Below are positions 22,104-33,213 of a stretch of 54,192 nt of DNA, piece by piece. The stretch spans positions 476,315 to 530,506 of the forward strand of contig NW_003314299.1 of assembly GCF_000143415.4 (NCBI RefSeq), written 5' to 3'. Numbering within the stretch: position 1 is the stretch's first letter; the number at the start of each line of letters is the position of its first letter. The notes under the pieces are model-generated. The model was not told the origin of the DNA. It did no database searches and was given only the letters and a program-made list of their open reading frames with translations. The position numbers and the translations under genes were made by a program. This stretch comes from Selaginella moellendorffii (lineage: Eukaryota; Streptophyta; Lycopodiopsida; Selaginellales; Selaginellaceae).

Positions 22104-23572
22104 TTACGATTCGCGTCGGGTTCTCCTTTGACGGGCGCCCTCGCCTTCCTTCTCAATCTCGTTGCCACCCGCGTCGTCCTCCGCCTTGTCCTTGGAATCG
22201 TCCGGGCTGGAGATGTCTTCCTTCTTGGACTTCTCTACAGTCACCTACGCAAGACAAACAACCATGACAGTCCAAAACTCGCGCAGGGTATTGCTAATTG
22301 TACCTTCGTCTTCTTGGGGGGCGATTTCTTGCCACCAAAAAGAATCTTAAACAGCGTGACCACCAAGACGAGCGGGATCACAGCTATGGCGCTCAAAGAA
22401 ATGGTTGGGAACTTCTCGGCCTTCTCCAGAAGATCCTGTCACAAACGAAAAGAAAGTTAGAATACGAGACAAAGTCCATGCTCATGTGTTTTACTTACAA
22501 GAATCTTTTCCTTCTGTGACGCCAAAGCCGGGATGTCGGCAACCTTGCGCAGGTACTCAAACATCTTTGCCTGAAAAGATTCAAGGTCGTCACACACACA
22601 AAGAAAAAAAAAAACGACAAAAGAACACAAAGGAAAAGTACCTGGATGCCGTCAGGACTCGGAGTCGCTTCTTCAATTTTTTGCTTCTCCTTCTCAGCCT
22701 TGTACTTGGGCTTCCATTTCGTCTCCCTGTACTCTGCTGCCACAGCCTCTTCGGTCGCCACCAGGATGTTGTCAAAAAGAATGCCGTCCTGCATCGTCCA
22801 GATCTCGATCCCAATCGCCGAGATCGGCTCTAGATCCGGCTTGTCCAACTCGAAGTACTCCGGGTTCGGTATTTGCTTCGGAGCCCAGATCCCCTTGTAA
22901 GCCGGGTTGTCGATCATCGGAGGATACCACTTCCCCTTGTAGTCCGGGTTCCTCTTCATGGGCCTCTTCCATTCTCCACACCCAGACGCTTCCTCACACT
23001 TTGGGTTGCTGATCTTCGGGGGCTCCCACTCGCCATCCTCCTCGTCGTCCCAGTCCGCGGGCTTGCTAGCTTCCGGATCGTCAACCTCGTCCGGCGGGCT
23101 TGACCGCCTCCGCGTCCTCGATCTCCAGTGGAGCGTCCTCGTCCCAATCCTTGGGCTTGGTCGCTTCCGGATCGGGGATCTTCGCCCGCTCGTCCCAGTC
23201 CTGGGGCTTCTTGTCGTCGGGATCGGGGATGGTCTTGGGCGGGATCACGGCCGGCTCGAAGTCGCTCGCGAGGAGGTCGACGCTCTTCTCCTCCTTGCCG
23301 TCGACGAGGATCTTGAGCGTGTTCGGGTAGATCACTGCCGTGTAGACGTGAGAGAGCTTGTCAGCCACTGGCGATGGCGGGTACTTGAGGTGATGCTCGA
23401 TGTGCTTGTCGGATTTGGGGCCCTTGTGCTTGTAGATGAAGTGCACCTTGTTGGTGGTGCCACATTTGTCCAGCCCAAACATGATTGAGTAGGGGGATTC
23501 GTTGCTGAAATTGCCGGGCGTCCATTGTAGGAGAAGGAACTTGAGATAGGCGATGCCACATTCTAATCCCTT
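22104..23572 (-). pseudogene. Calnexin, 5'-truncated copy (U2)
   Basis: It has the same four-exon 3' half of calnexin as in U1, from the lumenal [15 protein letters not shown] through the P domain and membrane span to the C-terminal stop at 22104. The P-domain stretch [11 protein letters not shown], missing in part from U1, is present here. A 20-bp deletion at about 23096 removes the NEPDEVDD-side sequence and shifts the frame; the U3 fragment shares it. A 3-bp loss occurs near 23323. The 5' exons are absent as in all copies. Confidence 0.87.
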
Positions 23573-23902
23573 CTGGAATTATAGAGATTGGGTTTAAACC
23601 TTAGTCAAACAGACAATGAGTTAAATTATGTTTTAAGTCCCATTATCCTTATTATGCTCATCAAACTCAAAAGCTCAAGAGTGGTTATGTGGTGAAAAAC
23701 TTTAAGAGAATATTAGATTTTGTATTTTTACACTAGATATTAAAGCTTAATTTAATTTTGATGGCTGACAAATATAGACGGAAAACCAAGGTTGGTAAAC
23801 CTTAAGAGAAGTACCATAGTGACCAGAGGATAGCTTAAATATGATTGTAGATATTTGACAAAATGATATGTTAAAGTTTAGTATTGTGGAGTTCACTATT
23901 GT
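23573..23902. other. Spacer between calnexin and PPR-B (U2)
   Basis: AT-rich, shorter than in U1 and U4 through deletions. No gene is seen. Confidence 0.6.
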
Positions 23903-24598
23903 ATGTCTATGCAGGATCAAGAGATATGGACTTTGACATGACGATTTTTCGATAAAATGCCATACCAACAGCTAGTTTCTTGGAACACCATGCTTGATGC
24001 TTATGCCCAAAACGGGTATATGGTAGAAGCAAGGGTCATGTTCAATGCAATGGTGGAGAAGGACGTAATTTCTTGGACTAGAATGCTTGCTGCCTATGGC
24101 CTTAGTGGCCAGAGTTCACTTGCAAGAAAAACTTTTGCCCAGATGCCAGGGAAGAATGAAGTTTCATGGGATGCAATGCTCACTGCATGTACCCAAGCAG
24201 GGGATTTTGTTTCTGTGTTTGAGTTGTTTCACACTATGCAGCTGGCCGGCATTTACAACCAAGTTGGATTTGTCTCCACTCTCAATGCTCACGGCCAAGT
24301 TGGGAGTGTTAAATGTGCTAGAAGTTGCTTTGTTTCGATGGCTTTTGACTGTGGCATTCAGCCATGTCACCAGCATTACTCCTGCATAATCGATGGCTTG
24401 GCAAGAGCTGGTTACATCGACAATGCAAGAGAACTCATTGGAAACATGCCATTTGTTCCCATTTCTTTGGATTGGCTGTGCCTTTTAGCTGCATGTCGGA
24501 GCCTCGAGTGTGGAACCTGCGTATCAAAATGGGTGTCTGGAATTGCGAGCAGCAGAGCTATGTATCCTCTCCTGGCAAATGTATGGGCTTGGCATTGA
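23903..24598 (+). pseudogene. PPR-B, N-terminally truncated PPR copy (U2)
   Basis: Homologous to 14058-14753. A CGA-to-TGA change at 23939-23941 puts a stop twelve codons after the first Met, so the longest open frame starts at 23957. It still covers the PPR motifs and the E-like end ('SLDWLCLLAACRSLECG'). The U5 copy carries the same stop. Confidence 0.7.
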
Positions 24599-25271
24599 TA
24601 GAATCTAAGGAAAAAATAAACTGCTGCCTGGATTATGTTGTCAAATTGCTCGAGAATTTGAGACTAGAAGTACCAATTGCGTTTCATGCTTACAAAATGG
24701 GAAAAATACAAATCATTTGTCTATATAACACCCATCATTCCCAGGATGTGAGCGTGGACCTCCTGGACCAAATCATCAGAGGCTCTGAGAGATCGTGAGC
24801 AACTTCAATCAGACAGATACCTTGCAATACCTAGCGATTGAGGTGTGTGGAAAGTGCAGCAGGCGAAAATTGTGTTTGATGATCCGCCTGAGGGAATGTG
24901 TTTGATTCTATGCGAATGTTCTCAAAACTCGTCATGGAAAACTAGAAAACGATCAATGTTTAATGCCTGACGACGATACTTGCTGCCATGATAGGTACTA
25001 ACAAAGCAAATATTTCTTTGCCCCACGATGCTCACACGTCGGAGCGATGGAGATACGCGATGCCCTCGTCATGGCAGCGTGGGGCTGCCTTCTTTGCAAT
25101 CGATACTCCAGCTGACTCGATCCAACGCCTTGGACTCCTCCAAATCATGTGGTGCTTCGGTATCCGGCCTAGTGTCGCTGTACCAAAGGACGATTAAGTC
25201 AATGCAAATGCTACGTCCATTTCACCCATGTTTTGTATACACTTCCTTACAGATTGGGCTTCACAAGAATC
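24599..25271. other. Spacer between PPR-B and Lnt-like gene (U2)
   Basis: Same composition as 14754-15435, with short broken open frames on both strands. It probably contains the 3' UTRs of the two convergent genes. Nothing else is recognised. Confidence 0.5.
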
Positions 25272-27017
25272 TTAGACAAGCACGCTTGATTCCTCTGACA
25301 ACAGCACGCAACGTAGCTCCGACCTCTCAAACTCCTTGAAGGATCGGTCACCAGTGATGTAGAACACAAAGGCGGGAGGGGACTTGTCAAGGATGTACAT
25401 CACGGCTCCAAGAGGGAGGCAGAGCATGGAGACGTGTACCGCAGCGAGTGCTGCCACTAGCCAAGCGTAAAGAAAGCCATAGCTTGGGTAAAGTGTCCAG
25501 GCCTTCCCGGGTACTGGGAGTGCCATGGCGAAGACCGAGTCAGAGATACCTTCCCTGCCAAAGAAACAGAAGAATATTAGAGAGCTTTGATTGATCAAAA
25601 CTGTCACACCTGTAATCGAATGTCTGGAGATATGGATCTACAACCGCTGAAACGCCTCCCGTGGAGCATCGAAACCAACTAAAGCCATTCTCCACAACAC
25701 GGAAAGCATCGGCCTCTATCACCCGGGGACCAGTTGGTCCCCAAGTCGCGGCTGGTTGGAGCATGATATCAATCCTAGCACATTCACGAGAAATTTAGAG
25801 AACACCGTCATAACTTCGCTCTACCTCTTTTTCCCGGCCTGCCGCATCAGGTCTGGAAACTCGAAATCATAACAAATAGCTCCTCCAATCCACCCGAGCT
25901 CGGTCTTGATGGCAGGAAGAATGGGATCCCCTGGAGTTCCATACCACTCCATGAATGGAACCAAGTGGGATTTCCTGTAGCTAAATCCAATGGAGCCATC
26001 GGGAAGAACGAGGTCGAAATAGTTCCCGACGCTCGCGTCCTTGTACTCGTAAGTGATGCCAACGTAGGCACCGTGCTGGGAAGCGATCTGTCCGGCTTTG
26101 AATTGGAGAGAATCCCTCTCCTGTTTGAGGTCGAGTTTCACCGCAGCCTCGGACCAGAGGACCAATCGATCGCCGGCTCGGAGGCGCTGGCTCGTCCTGT
26201 TGAGCATCACATCCATGTCCTCGTAGAAGAGGAGCTTGCCCAGGACGCAAGAGACCGGCACTGTTTTCTTCATCGTGAGGGCGATGTCCTTCTGGAAGAA
26301 ATCCCCCGAGAAAATGGAGACCCTGGCGCTGCCGTAGAACAAGATCGAGAGAGCAATGGCTCCAAACGCCAGGGAGTGGCCGCGATGCAGCTGCGTAGCA
26401 CGCTTCTTGTCGGATTTCTCCATCTTGGAAAGATTCTCGTCGAGAACGGCCCTGTCGTGGAGAATCGCCGAGAACCACGCCATGAGGAATGCGATCCCAT
26501 CGATCCCCCACACGCCGGCGCTCATCACCAGCGGCAAGATTGTAACCTGGGAAACGGCCGGATGGAGGAAGGAGCCGACGCCGCCGAATCGATTCCACAA
26601 CAACCACGCCGTGGTCCAGATCGACGCGAATACCAGCGGCTGGGAGATTCTTGCTCGATCAAAACGCTTCCTGTAGCCGATGCTTGCAAGAAATGGGAGG
26701 AGAAGAAACATCCACAGCAACAGTGCCCAGATTATTCCCACAATTGGCACCCTGCTGGCCTTGGAGTTGTCCGGGCTCACCTTTCCCGGGAAGAATGCCA
26801 AGAATGCCAGGCTCGCGGCGGTGGTCTGGAGGAGGAGCGCCAGGAGAATTGTGAGCGCTGCGGAGCGCCATGAGCAAGAATTGCGCGAAATCCCTGACTT
26901 GAGGAAGAAATGCAAGAGGAGAAATGGCTGGAGCCAAGAACAAATGGCAACGTTTTGGAATCCGGAGAAGATGGTGCATGCAGCCGAGAAAATGACCAAC
27001 AGTGCCACCTTCGTCAT
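25272..27017 (-). CDS. Apolipoprotein N-acyltransferase-like protein, intact copy (U2)
   Basis: Three exons (25825-27017, 25610-25774, 25272-25554) join in frame across 50- and 55-bp GT-AG introns to give 546 aa. The N-terminal 230 residues hold six or so membrane spans; a carbon-nitrogen hydrolase domain follows, then a last span in exon 3 (about 'WLVAALAAVHVSMLCLPLGAV'). Catalytic residues match bacterial Lnt: Glu290 in WSEAA, Lys349 in SYRKSHLVP, the further Glu357 in FMEWYG and Cys382 in GGAICYDFEFP. Bacterial Lnt moves an acyl chain from phospholipid to the N-terminal Cys of lipoproteins. The plant substrate and compartment are unknown. It is the only unbroken copy of six. Length is close to the roughly 510 aa of bacterial Lnt. 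Confidence 0.88.
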
Positions 27018-28065
27018 GTCTCTTGGTGCTTGTTTGAATGTAGGTGGTAATTTATATTCTTATTATATTCATCAAAAATTAAATTATTTATAAGGTGAAA
27101 GGATTATATAATAAATATTTAGGTATATTTTAGAATATACTTTAATCTAGCAGTTTTAATTTTTTCACTCATAAAATCCTTTTGTAATCAGTGTTTAATA
27201 CTATATCTTAAATATAGACCAAACCTCTGAAGTTAACTGAAAAAACTTAATTTACTTGTAATACAAGACTCCTATCCCTTTACCCATATTTACATCTTCT
27301 TTCCCACTTGTTTTTTTTGGATTATAAAAATTAAAACCATGAAATAATTATATTTGTTTAAGCTGCCACTTAGTCATTAATGTTTTGATATGGCCATGAG
27401 ATAACTCACCATCATTTAAAAAATTCTTTTGATTCTTGGATTGCAAATCTTTAATTTTTTGCTTTGTTCCCACCAAGTTGCAAAAGCTATTGGAAGTAAT
27501 CCAAAAAAATATTATGTTCAATTGTTCCTAGAACACACTAGTTGCATAAAGTTTTTAACTTATTTGTAAATTATGAGTAATCAAAGAGAATGACTTGCAT
27601 AAAAGTTCAAATATAACGAGAAAGAATCATTTTTCAATTAGTTAAGAAATTTAAAATATTTAGGGTTAAATATTGTAAATAATAATGGGTTAGATGACTT
27701 CCCGGAAATCTAAATTCTATTGATTAACTACAGGAATTATACTATATATTTGATTAACATTTAACAAAAGAATCAGGCTCTCATATGAATGTTACTTAAG
27801 AGATGATCAAATATAGAAGGAAATGCATAAAAATGTATATTTTTTTCAATTGGTTAAGGATGAAATATAGAAAGAAAGAGCATATGAATAAAATATTATA
27901 TTCCAATTGATTAAGGGTATTGGGATATTGGGTCTTAGGATAACCACCTTTACCACTAACTTTGATATTTTAAGATATTCTACCATTTAATAATTAGATT
28001 GGTTTTCTATTTAAACACTTTTTTAGTATATTCTAGTTTATTCTGCTTTTAAGTTGGATAATACT
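27018..28065. other. AT-rich spacer, U3
   Basis: Homologous to the other unit spacers but ending early at about 28065, where PPR-A should follow. PPR-A, both small Gly-rich genes and most of calnexin are deleted in U3. No gene is seen. Confidence 0.75.
27084..27092 (-). promoter_or_regulatory. TATA-like box of the intact Lnt-like gene
   Basis: On the minus strand TATAAATAA lies 67 bases upstream of the ATG at 27017. The U1 copy keeps a similar box, while the U4 copy has it altered (reverse reading TTACAAATT). Confidence 0.45.
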
Positions 28066-28398
28066 AAACATGTGAGGTCCAAGTGTATGGCTATGATGTT
28101 GTATACTAATATTAGCATAGTGGGATTTTGGTAGTCATCAGATTAGTTTCAATTTAGACCACTCGCTTTTATATATAAACTAAGGTTTTTGGGTTAATTG
28201 ATATGCACATTTTTTGTATTCCCTTTTCATATTCCATGTATTTACATTGCCATATTCCATACCCTCATATTGGTGGGGGTGAGGGGCATTTTTTATTGTT
28301 TTGAGTGTTTGGATTTAGGATTTTGGTTTAAATTTAAATTTTGCATCATCTAGATCTAGCTTTTCCATTTTCTTTCTTCTATTCTTTCCTTTTGTTTA
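28066..28398. other. Unit-specific filler of unknown origin (U3)
   Basis: About 330 bp occur in no other unit of the window and bridge the large U3 deletion. It begins near TGTGAGGTCCAAGTG and contains pyrimidine-rich runs near its end. It could be a solo LTR fragment, but I find no target duplication or matching second copy. No open frame was recognised. Confidence 0.5.
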
Positions 28399-28855
28399 GA
28401 TCGTCAACCTCGTCCGGCGGGCTTGACCGCCTCCGCGTCCTCGATCTCCAGTGGAGCGTCCTCGTCCCAATCCTTGGGCTTGGTCGCTTCCGGATCGGGG
28501 ATCTTCGCCCACTCGTCCCAGTCCTGGGGCTTCTTGTCGTCGGGATCGGGGATGGTCTTGGGCGGGATCACGGCTGGCTCGAAGTCACTCACGAGGAGGT
28601 TGACGCTCTTCTCCTCCTTGCCGTCGACGAGGATCTTGAGCGTGTTGTTCGGGTAGATCACTGTTGTGTAGACGTGAGAGAGCTTGTCAGCCACTGGCGA
28701 TGGCAAGTACTTGAGGTGATGCTCGATGTGCTTGTAGATGAAGTGGATGTTGTTGGTGGTGCCGCATTTGTCTGGCCCAAACATGATTGAGTAGGGGGAT
28801 TCGTTGCTGAAATTGCCGGGCGTCCATCCAGCCTCTTGCAGGAGAAGGAACTTGA
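28399..28855 (-). pseudogene. Calnexin fragment (U3)
   Basis: Only the first part of the large exon is left: from LLLQEAGWTPGNFSNESPYS through the first P-domain repeats to the 20-bp deletion shared with U2. It retains three residues (EAG before WTPGNF) that the other four copies have lost, and the canonical MFGPDKCG. Internal codons are missing between 'YKH' and 'IEHHLKYL'. Exons for the rest of the P domain, membrane span and tail are gone. Confidence 0.85.
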
Positions 28856-29275
28856 AAAGTTCAAAAGCTCGGGGGTAGTTAGGTGGTGAAGAACCTTAAG
28901 AGGAGATTAAATCTTTTATTTTCACACTAACATTAATATTGAAACCCAATTCAATTCTCATAGCTAACAATTGTAGAGAATTAAAGTTTGGCAAACCCTA
29001 AAAGAAGTAAAGAGATAATCGTAGATGATCATTCCTTGGCAAAAGGAGGATTCTTAAGCACCAAATAGGATAGAAAAAATTTATAAACAAAACCCTCTTT
29101 TGGAAAGAATGCACATTTTAAGCTTTTACCTGAGTTAAAGTAATGACAAATAATCTTTGAAACAATAACAAAAACTTATTAAATATAAAATAACATTAAA
29201 TTGCAATTTTGGATGCAAGAATAACAAAATGTATATTTAACAAAATGCCATGTTAGAATTTAGTATTGTTGCTAT
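28856..29275. other. Spacer between calnexin fragment and PPR-B (U3)
   Basis: AT-rich, homologous to 13481-14057 and 36177-36730. No gene is seen. Confidence 0.6.
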
Positions 29276-29957
29276 ATGTCTATGCAGGATCAAGAGATAT
29301 GGACTTGACAATGATGATTTTTCGATAAAATGCCATACCAGCAGCTAGTTTCCTGGAACACCATGCTTGATGCTTATGCCCAAAACGGGTATATGGCAGA
29401 AGCAATGGTCATGTTCAATGCAATGGTGGAGAAGGACTATAATTCTTGCTGGCTATGGCCTTAGTGGCCAGATTTCACTTGCAAGAAAAACTTTTGCCCA
29501 GATGCCAGGGAAGAATGAAGTTTCTTGGGATGCAATGCTCACTGCATGTACCCAAGCAGGGGATTTTGTTTCTGTGTTTGAGTTGTTTCACACTATGCAG
29601 ATGGCCGGCATTTACAACCAAGTTGGATTTGTCTCCGCTCTCAATGCTCACGGCCAAGTTGGCAGTGTTAAATGTGCTAGAAGTTGCTTTGTTTCGATGG
29701 CTTTTGATTGTGGTATTCAGCCATGTCACCAGCATTACTCCTGCATAATCGATGGCTTGGCAAGAGCTGGTTACATCGACAATGCAAGAGAACTCATCGG
29801 AAACATGCCATTTGTTCCCACTTCTTTGGATTGGCTGTGCCTTTTAGCTGCATGTCGGAGCCTCGAGTGTGGAACCTGCGTATCAAAATGGGTGTCTGGA
29901 ATTGCGAGCAGCAGAGCTATGTATCCTCCCTTGGCAAATGTATGGGCTTGGCATTGA
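29276..29957 (+). pseudogene. PPR-B, N-terminally truncated PPR copy (U3)
   Basis: Homologous to 14058-14753. A small deletion near 29436-29445 removes part of 'DVISWTRMLAAYG' and shifts the frame, splitting it into an upstream piece (MPYQQLVSWNTMLDAYAQNG) and a downstream piece that runs to 29957 with the E-like end. Otherwise it is highly similar to U2. Confidence 0.75.
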
Positions 29958-30237
29958 TAGAATCTAAGGAAAAAAAAACTGCTGCCTGGATTATGCTGTC
30001 AAATTGCTCGAGAATTTAAGACTAGAAGTACCAATTGCTCATGCGACTGGATTCTTGATGTTCCCATGAAGCATCGATGCTTCATGGGAAAAAAACAAAT
30101 CATTTGTCTATATAACACCCAACATTCCCAGGATCTGAGCGTGGACCTCCTGGACCAAATCACCAGGGTGAGAGATCGCGAGCAACTTCAATCAAACAGA
30201 TACCTTGCAATACCTAGCGATTGAGGTATGTGGAAAG

Positions 30238-32807
30238 CATATTTGCATTTGAACGGGTATGATTAATAAAAAACGCCGTTTAAAACGTGCATATAATATG
30301 GCGTTTAAAATGGCGTTTAAACACCAAGAATATTTTTAAAAACCCTAAAGAATATGCTTTCTTTTACTTAGGATTTAGGGTTCACGTAAAATCAGGGTTT
30401 GCAGGATCCGGAAGCGTTGAGGTAAGTCTGGGATGGGGGGAGGAAGGCAGCCATGCTGGAGCTGGGCTCATGTTCTGTCGACATCCGAGACAAGCCACGG
30501 GGTGAGTCCATGGAAGTGTAAGTATTGCTCAAATACTTACACCGGCACGGCTGAACGAGTTTATGTTCACCTTGGGGGTATGAAAGGAAGGAATGTAGAG
30601 ATTTGTATAGGACAGGTGCCACTGGAGGTGGTGAACAAGGCTCGGGCATCTTTTAATTGTGTGGAGCTCACAAAGAGCTCCATGATTGCAGCAAGTCCCC
30701 AAGAGAGACTTGCCTTAGCTCACGAGATTGAGGTCAGTGAGGTGAGCGGTGGTGCCAGCTGCGGGGCAAGTGGTGGGGCTACCGGAGGGCTGGGTGAGGT
30801 GAGCAGCGGCAGTGTTCCACTTTCTGGGAGCAGCAGTCTTAAACGAAGTGCTGCACCGGCGCTGGATGGTGACATTCAAAAGATGATGAAGTCTGCAAAG
30901 GTTCAATGTCTGGATGATGCCGTGGCCGAGTTCTTCTATGTTGAAAATATCCCTTTCAACACCATTCGGAGGCCAAATCTGAGGAAGTTTCTTCAAGCTG
31001 CTATTGACTTCAGCCCTAGAGCTCTTGCACAGATGATGGGATATGAGAAGCTACGGAGTACACAACTGAAGAAGCTTTATGATAGTGTCAATGCTCGACT
31101 TGATCCAATCCATGAGGGGTGGAGAAGATATGGAGTTAGTATCGTCACCGATGGCTGGTCTAACAACCGTAGCCGATCCTTGATCAACTTCATGGCCTCC
31201 AACGTCCAGGGTTCGGTTTTCTTGAAGTCTATAAATTCCGAGGGCAGGACAAAGACGGGAGAGTGGATTTGGGTTGAGCTGAAGAAAGTGATTCAAGAAG
31301 TTGGCGAAAAAAACATTGTTCAGGTGATCACTGACAATGCATCAAACTGTGTGCAAATGGGAGAACTCATGACAGCTGAGTATCCTCACATTCTCCACAG
31401 CTAGTGTGTGTGCCACGTCTTGGACCTTCTCTTTGAAGACATTGGGAGCTTGTCATGGGTAAAACCACTGGTGAAAGGCTGCAACGAGGTGGTAACTTTT
31501 ATCACCAAAAAACCTCATGTTCTGGCTTTGTTTCGGAAGCTGAGCAATGGAGATCTCATCAAGCCGGCGAGCACAAGGCTCGCTTACATGTTTCTAGTGA
31601 TGTCTCAGCTCCTAAATCTGACGACCTTGGAGGCATTGAAGGAGATGGTTGTGAGCTCCGAGTGGCGGCGATTGGACGTCACGAAGACCGCCAAAGCCCA
31701 GTGCATTCAAACTCAGATCTTAGAAGAGACTCCTAACTCTTTCTGGACTAGGTGCCAGCACTTGTTGGTGCTGCTTGGACTGCTCCTCAAGGTCTTGAAG
31801 CTTGCGGACCGGGAGGGGGCAACGTCCAGTCTTATTTTCGAGGCTATGGACTGGATGAATGAGAAGCTTTCAGAGGCTGTTGAGACTGGGATTTTAGCCG
31901 AGGAAGAGGTCAAGGAGATCAACAGGTTCATGATGGAGGATCATGGCAAGGGAGGTTGGAAAGCAGCTTGTTGGTTCCAGATGCATTCGATCTTGCATGG
32001 AGTTGCTTTTGTTCTGAACCCAACTTTTCTTCATCTCCCTCTCGACCAGGAGGCTTAGGAAGATTTTGTGGAGTACCTAGAGTTGTATTGCAAAGGAGAT
32101 TGAGGACTTCAACACAAGCTGCTGCACGAGTTTCAGAGTTTCCGTCAACAACTTGGCCATTTGTTTTCTTCGGAGGCAGCAAAGCAGGTGCGTATAAACT
32201 GTTTGTTTGTCAACTTTTTAAACTGATTCTCTTGTATAGATGGAGAACTGGAAACACCCGGTGAGTTGGTGGAGCAACTTTGGTGTAGGCACACTAGAAC
32301 TTCAAAGGCTTGCTTTATGGATCTTGAGTCAGCTAGTTTGTGCTTCACCATGCGAGCGAAACTGGAGCTCATGGAGCATGATCTAGACGAAGAGGAAGTC
32401 TCGACTGCTCTCCAAAAACTTGGAGAAGCTGGTTTTTGTGCACACAAATATGCATGTCATACAGAAGATCGAGTCCGGGAGTTTGAGGCTTATTGAGCAT
32501 GATCTTGATAACCTTGAGCTTGAGCCTCAGTGGCAAAGGATCCTTGCACTTCAAGAGGTTGTTGAAGAACCTCTTCAACAACCTGATGATGACAGTGCTA
32601 GTGGTGATGATGTTCTAGATTCGGAGGATGAAGATTAGATTAAACCTATATTATATTATGTTAAACTTTGTTTAGTAACAATTAATTATTTTTTAATTAT
32701 ATTAAAACTGAAAACCATTATACCCGTTCAAAAAAAAGCTAGACAGGTATTAAACATTCGATACCCGTTTGAATCCGGTTTTGTTCGAATGTTTGGATGC
32801 AAGTATG
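30238..32807 (+). mobile_element. hAT-type DNA transposon, 2570 bp
   Basis: The insertion boundaries are fixed by comparison with the empty site in other units (GTGTGTGGAAAGTGCAGC, for example at 15012-15030). GTGGAAAG is present on both sides (30230-30237 and 32808-32815), the 8-bp target duplication typical of hAT elements. The ends are imperfect inverted repeats: CATATTTGCATTTGAAC on the left and, reversed, CATACTTGCATCCAAAC on the right (13 of 17 match). An inner motif, GAACGGGTATG against AAACGGGTATC, also recurs near both ends. It carries one transposase gene. Confidence 0.93.
30433..32638 (+). pseudogene. hAT transposase with in-frame stops
   Basis: Near the N-terminus is a BED-type zinc finger (WKCKYCSNTYTG, then His and Cys). 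A DUF659-like part of the catalytic region follows ('GVSIVTDGWSNNRSRSLINF', 'ITDNASN', 'CHVLDLLFEDIG'). At the end stands the hAT dimerisation domain ('VSWWSNFGVGTLELQRLAL', 'SPCERNWSSWS') and an acidic tail. A 52-bp GT-AG intron (32188-32239) restores the frame before the dimerisation domain. In that single frame I count four stops: TAG 31402, TAG 32056, TGA 32101, TAG 32384. No frameshift is needed. The exact start is uncertain; Met at 30433 is the first in frame. It is inactive as it stands, although the ends look mobilisable. Confidence 0.88.
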
Positions 32808-33213
32808 GTGGAAAGTGCAGTAGGCGAAAATTGTGTTTGATGATCTGCTGAGGTGTTTGATTCTATGCGAATGTTCTCAAAACTCTTCATCGAAAACTAT
32901 CAAACGACCAATGTTTAATGCCTGACGACGACCATGATAGGTACTAAGAAAGCAAATATTCCTTTGCCCCACGATGCTCACACAAAGCTCTTCGGAGCGA
33001 TGGAGATGGAACGATGCCCTCGTCAAGGCAGCGTGGGGCTGCCTTCTTTGCAATTGACACTCCAGCCGACTCGATCCAACGCCTTGGACTCCTCCAAATC
33101 GTCTGGTGCTTGTATCCGGCCTAGTCTCGTTGCGATTAAGTCAATGCAAGTGCTACGTCCATATCACCCATGTTTTGTATACACTTCCTTACAGATTGGG
33201 CTTCACCAGAACC

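Noticed and set aside
25965-26873. 302-codon plus-strand open frame opposite the intact Lnt-like gene
   Set aside because: It is the antisense frame of a conserved catalytic exon; no domain or independent conservation is seen.
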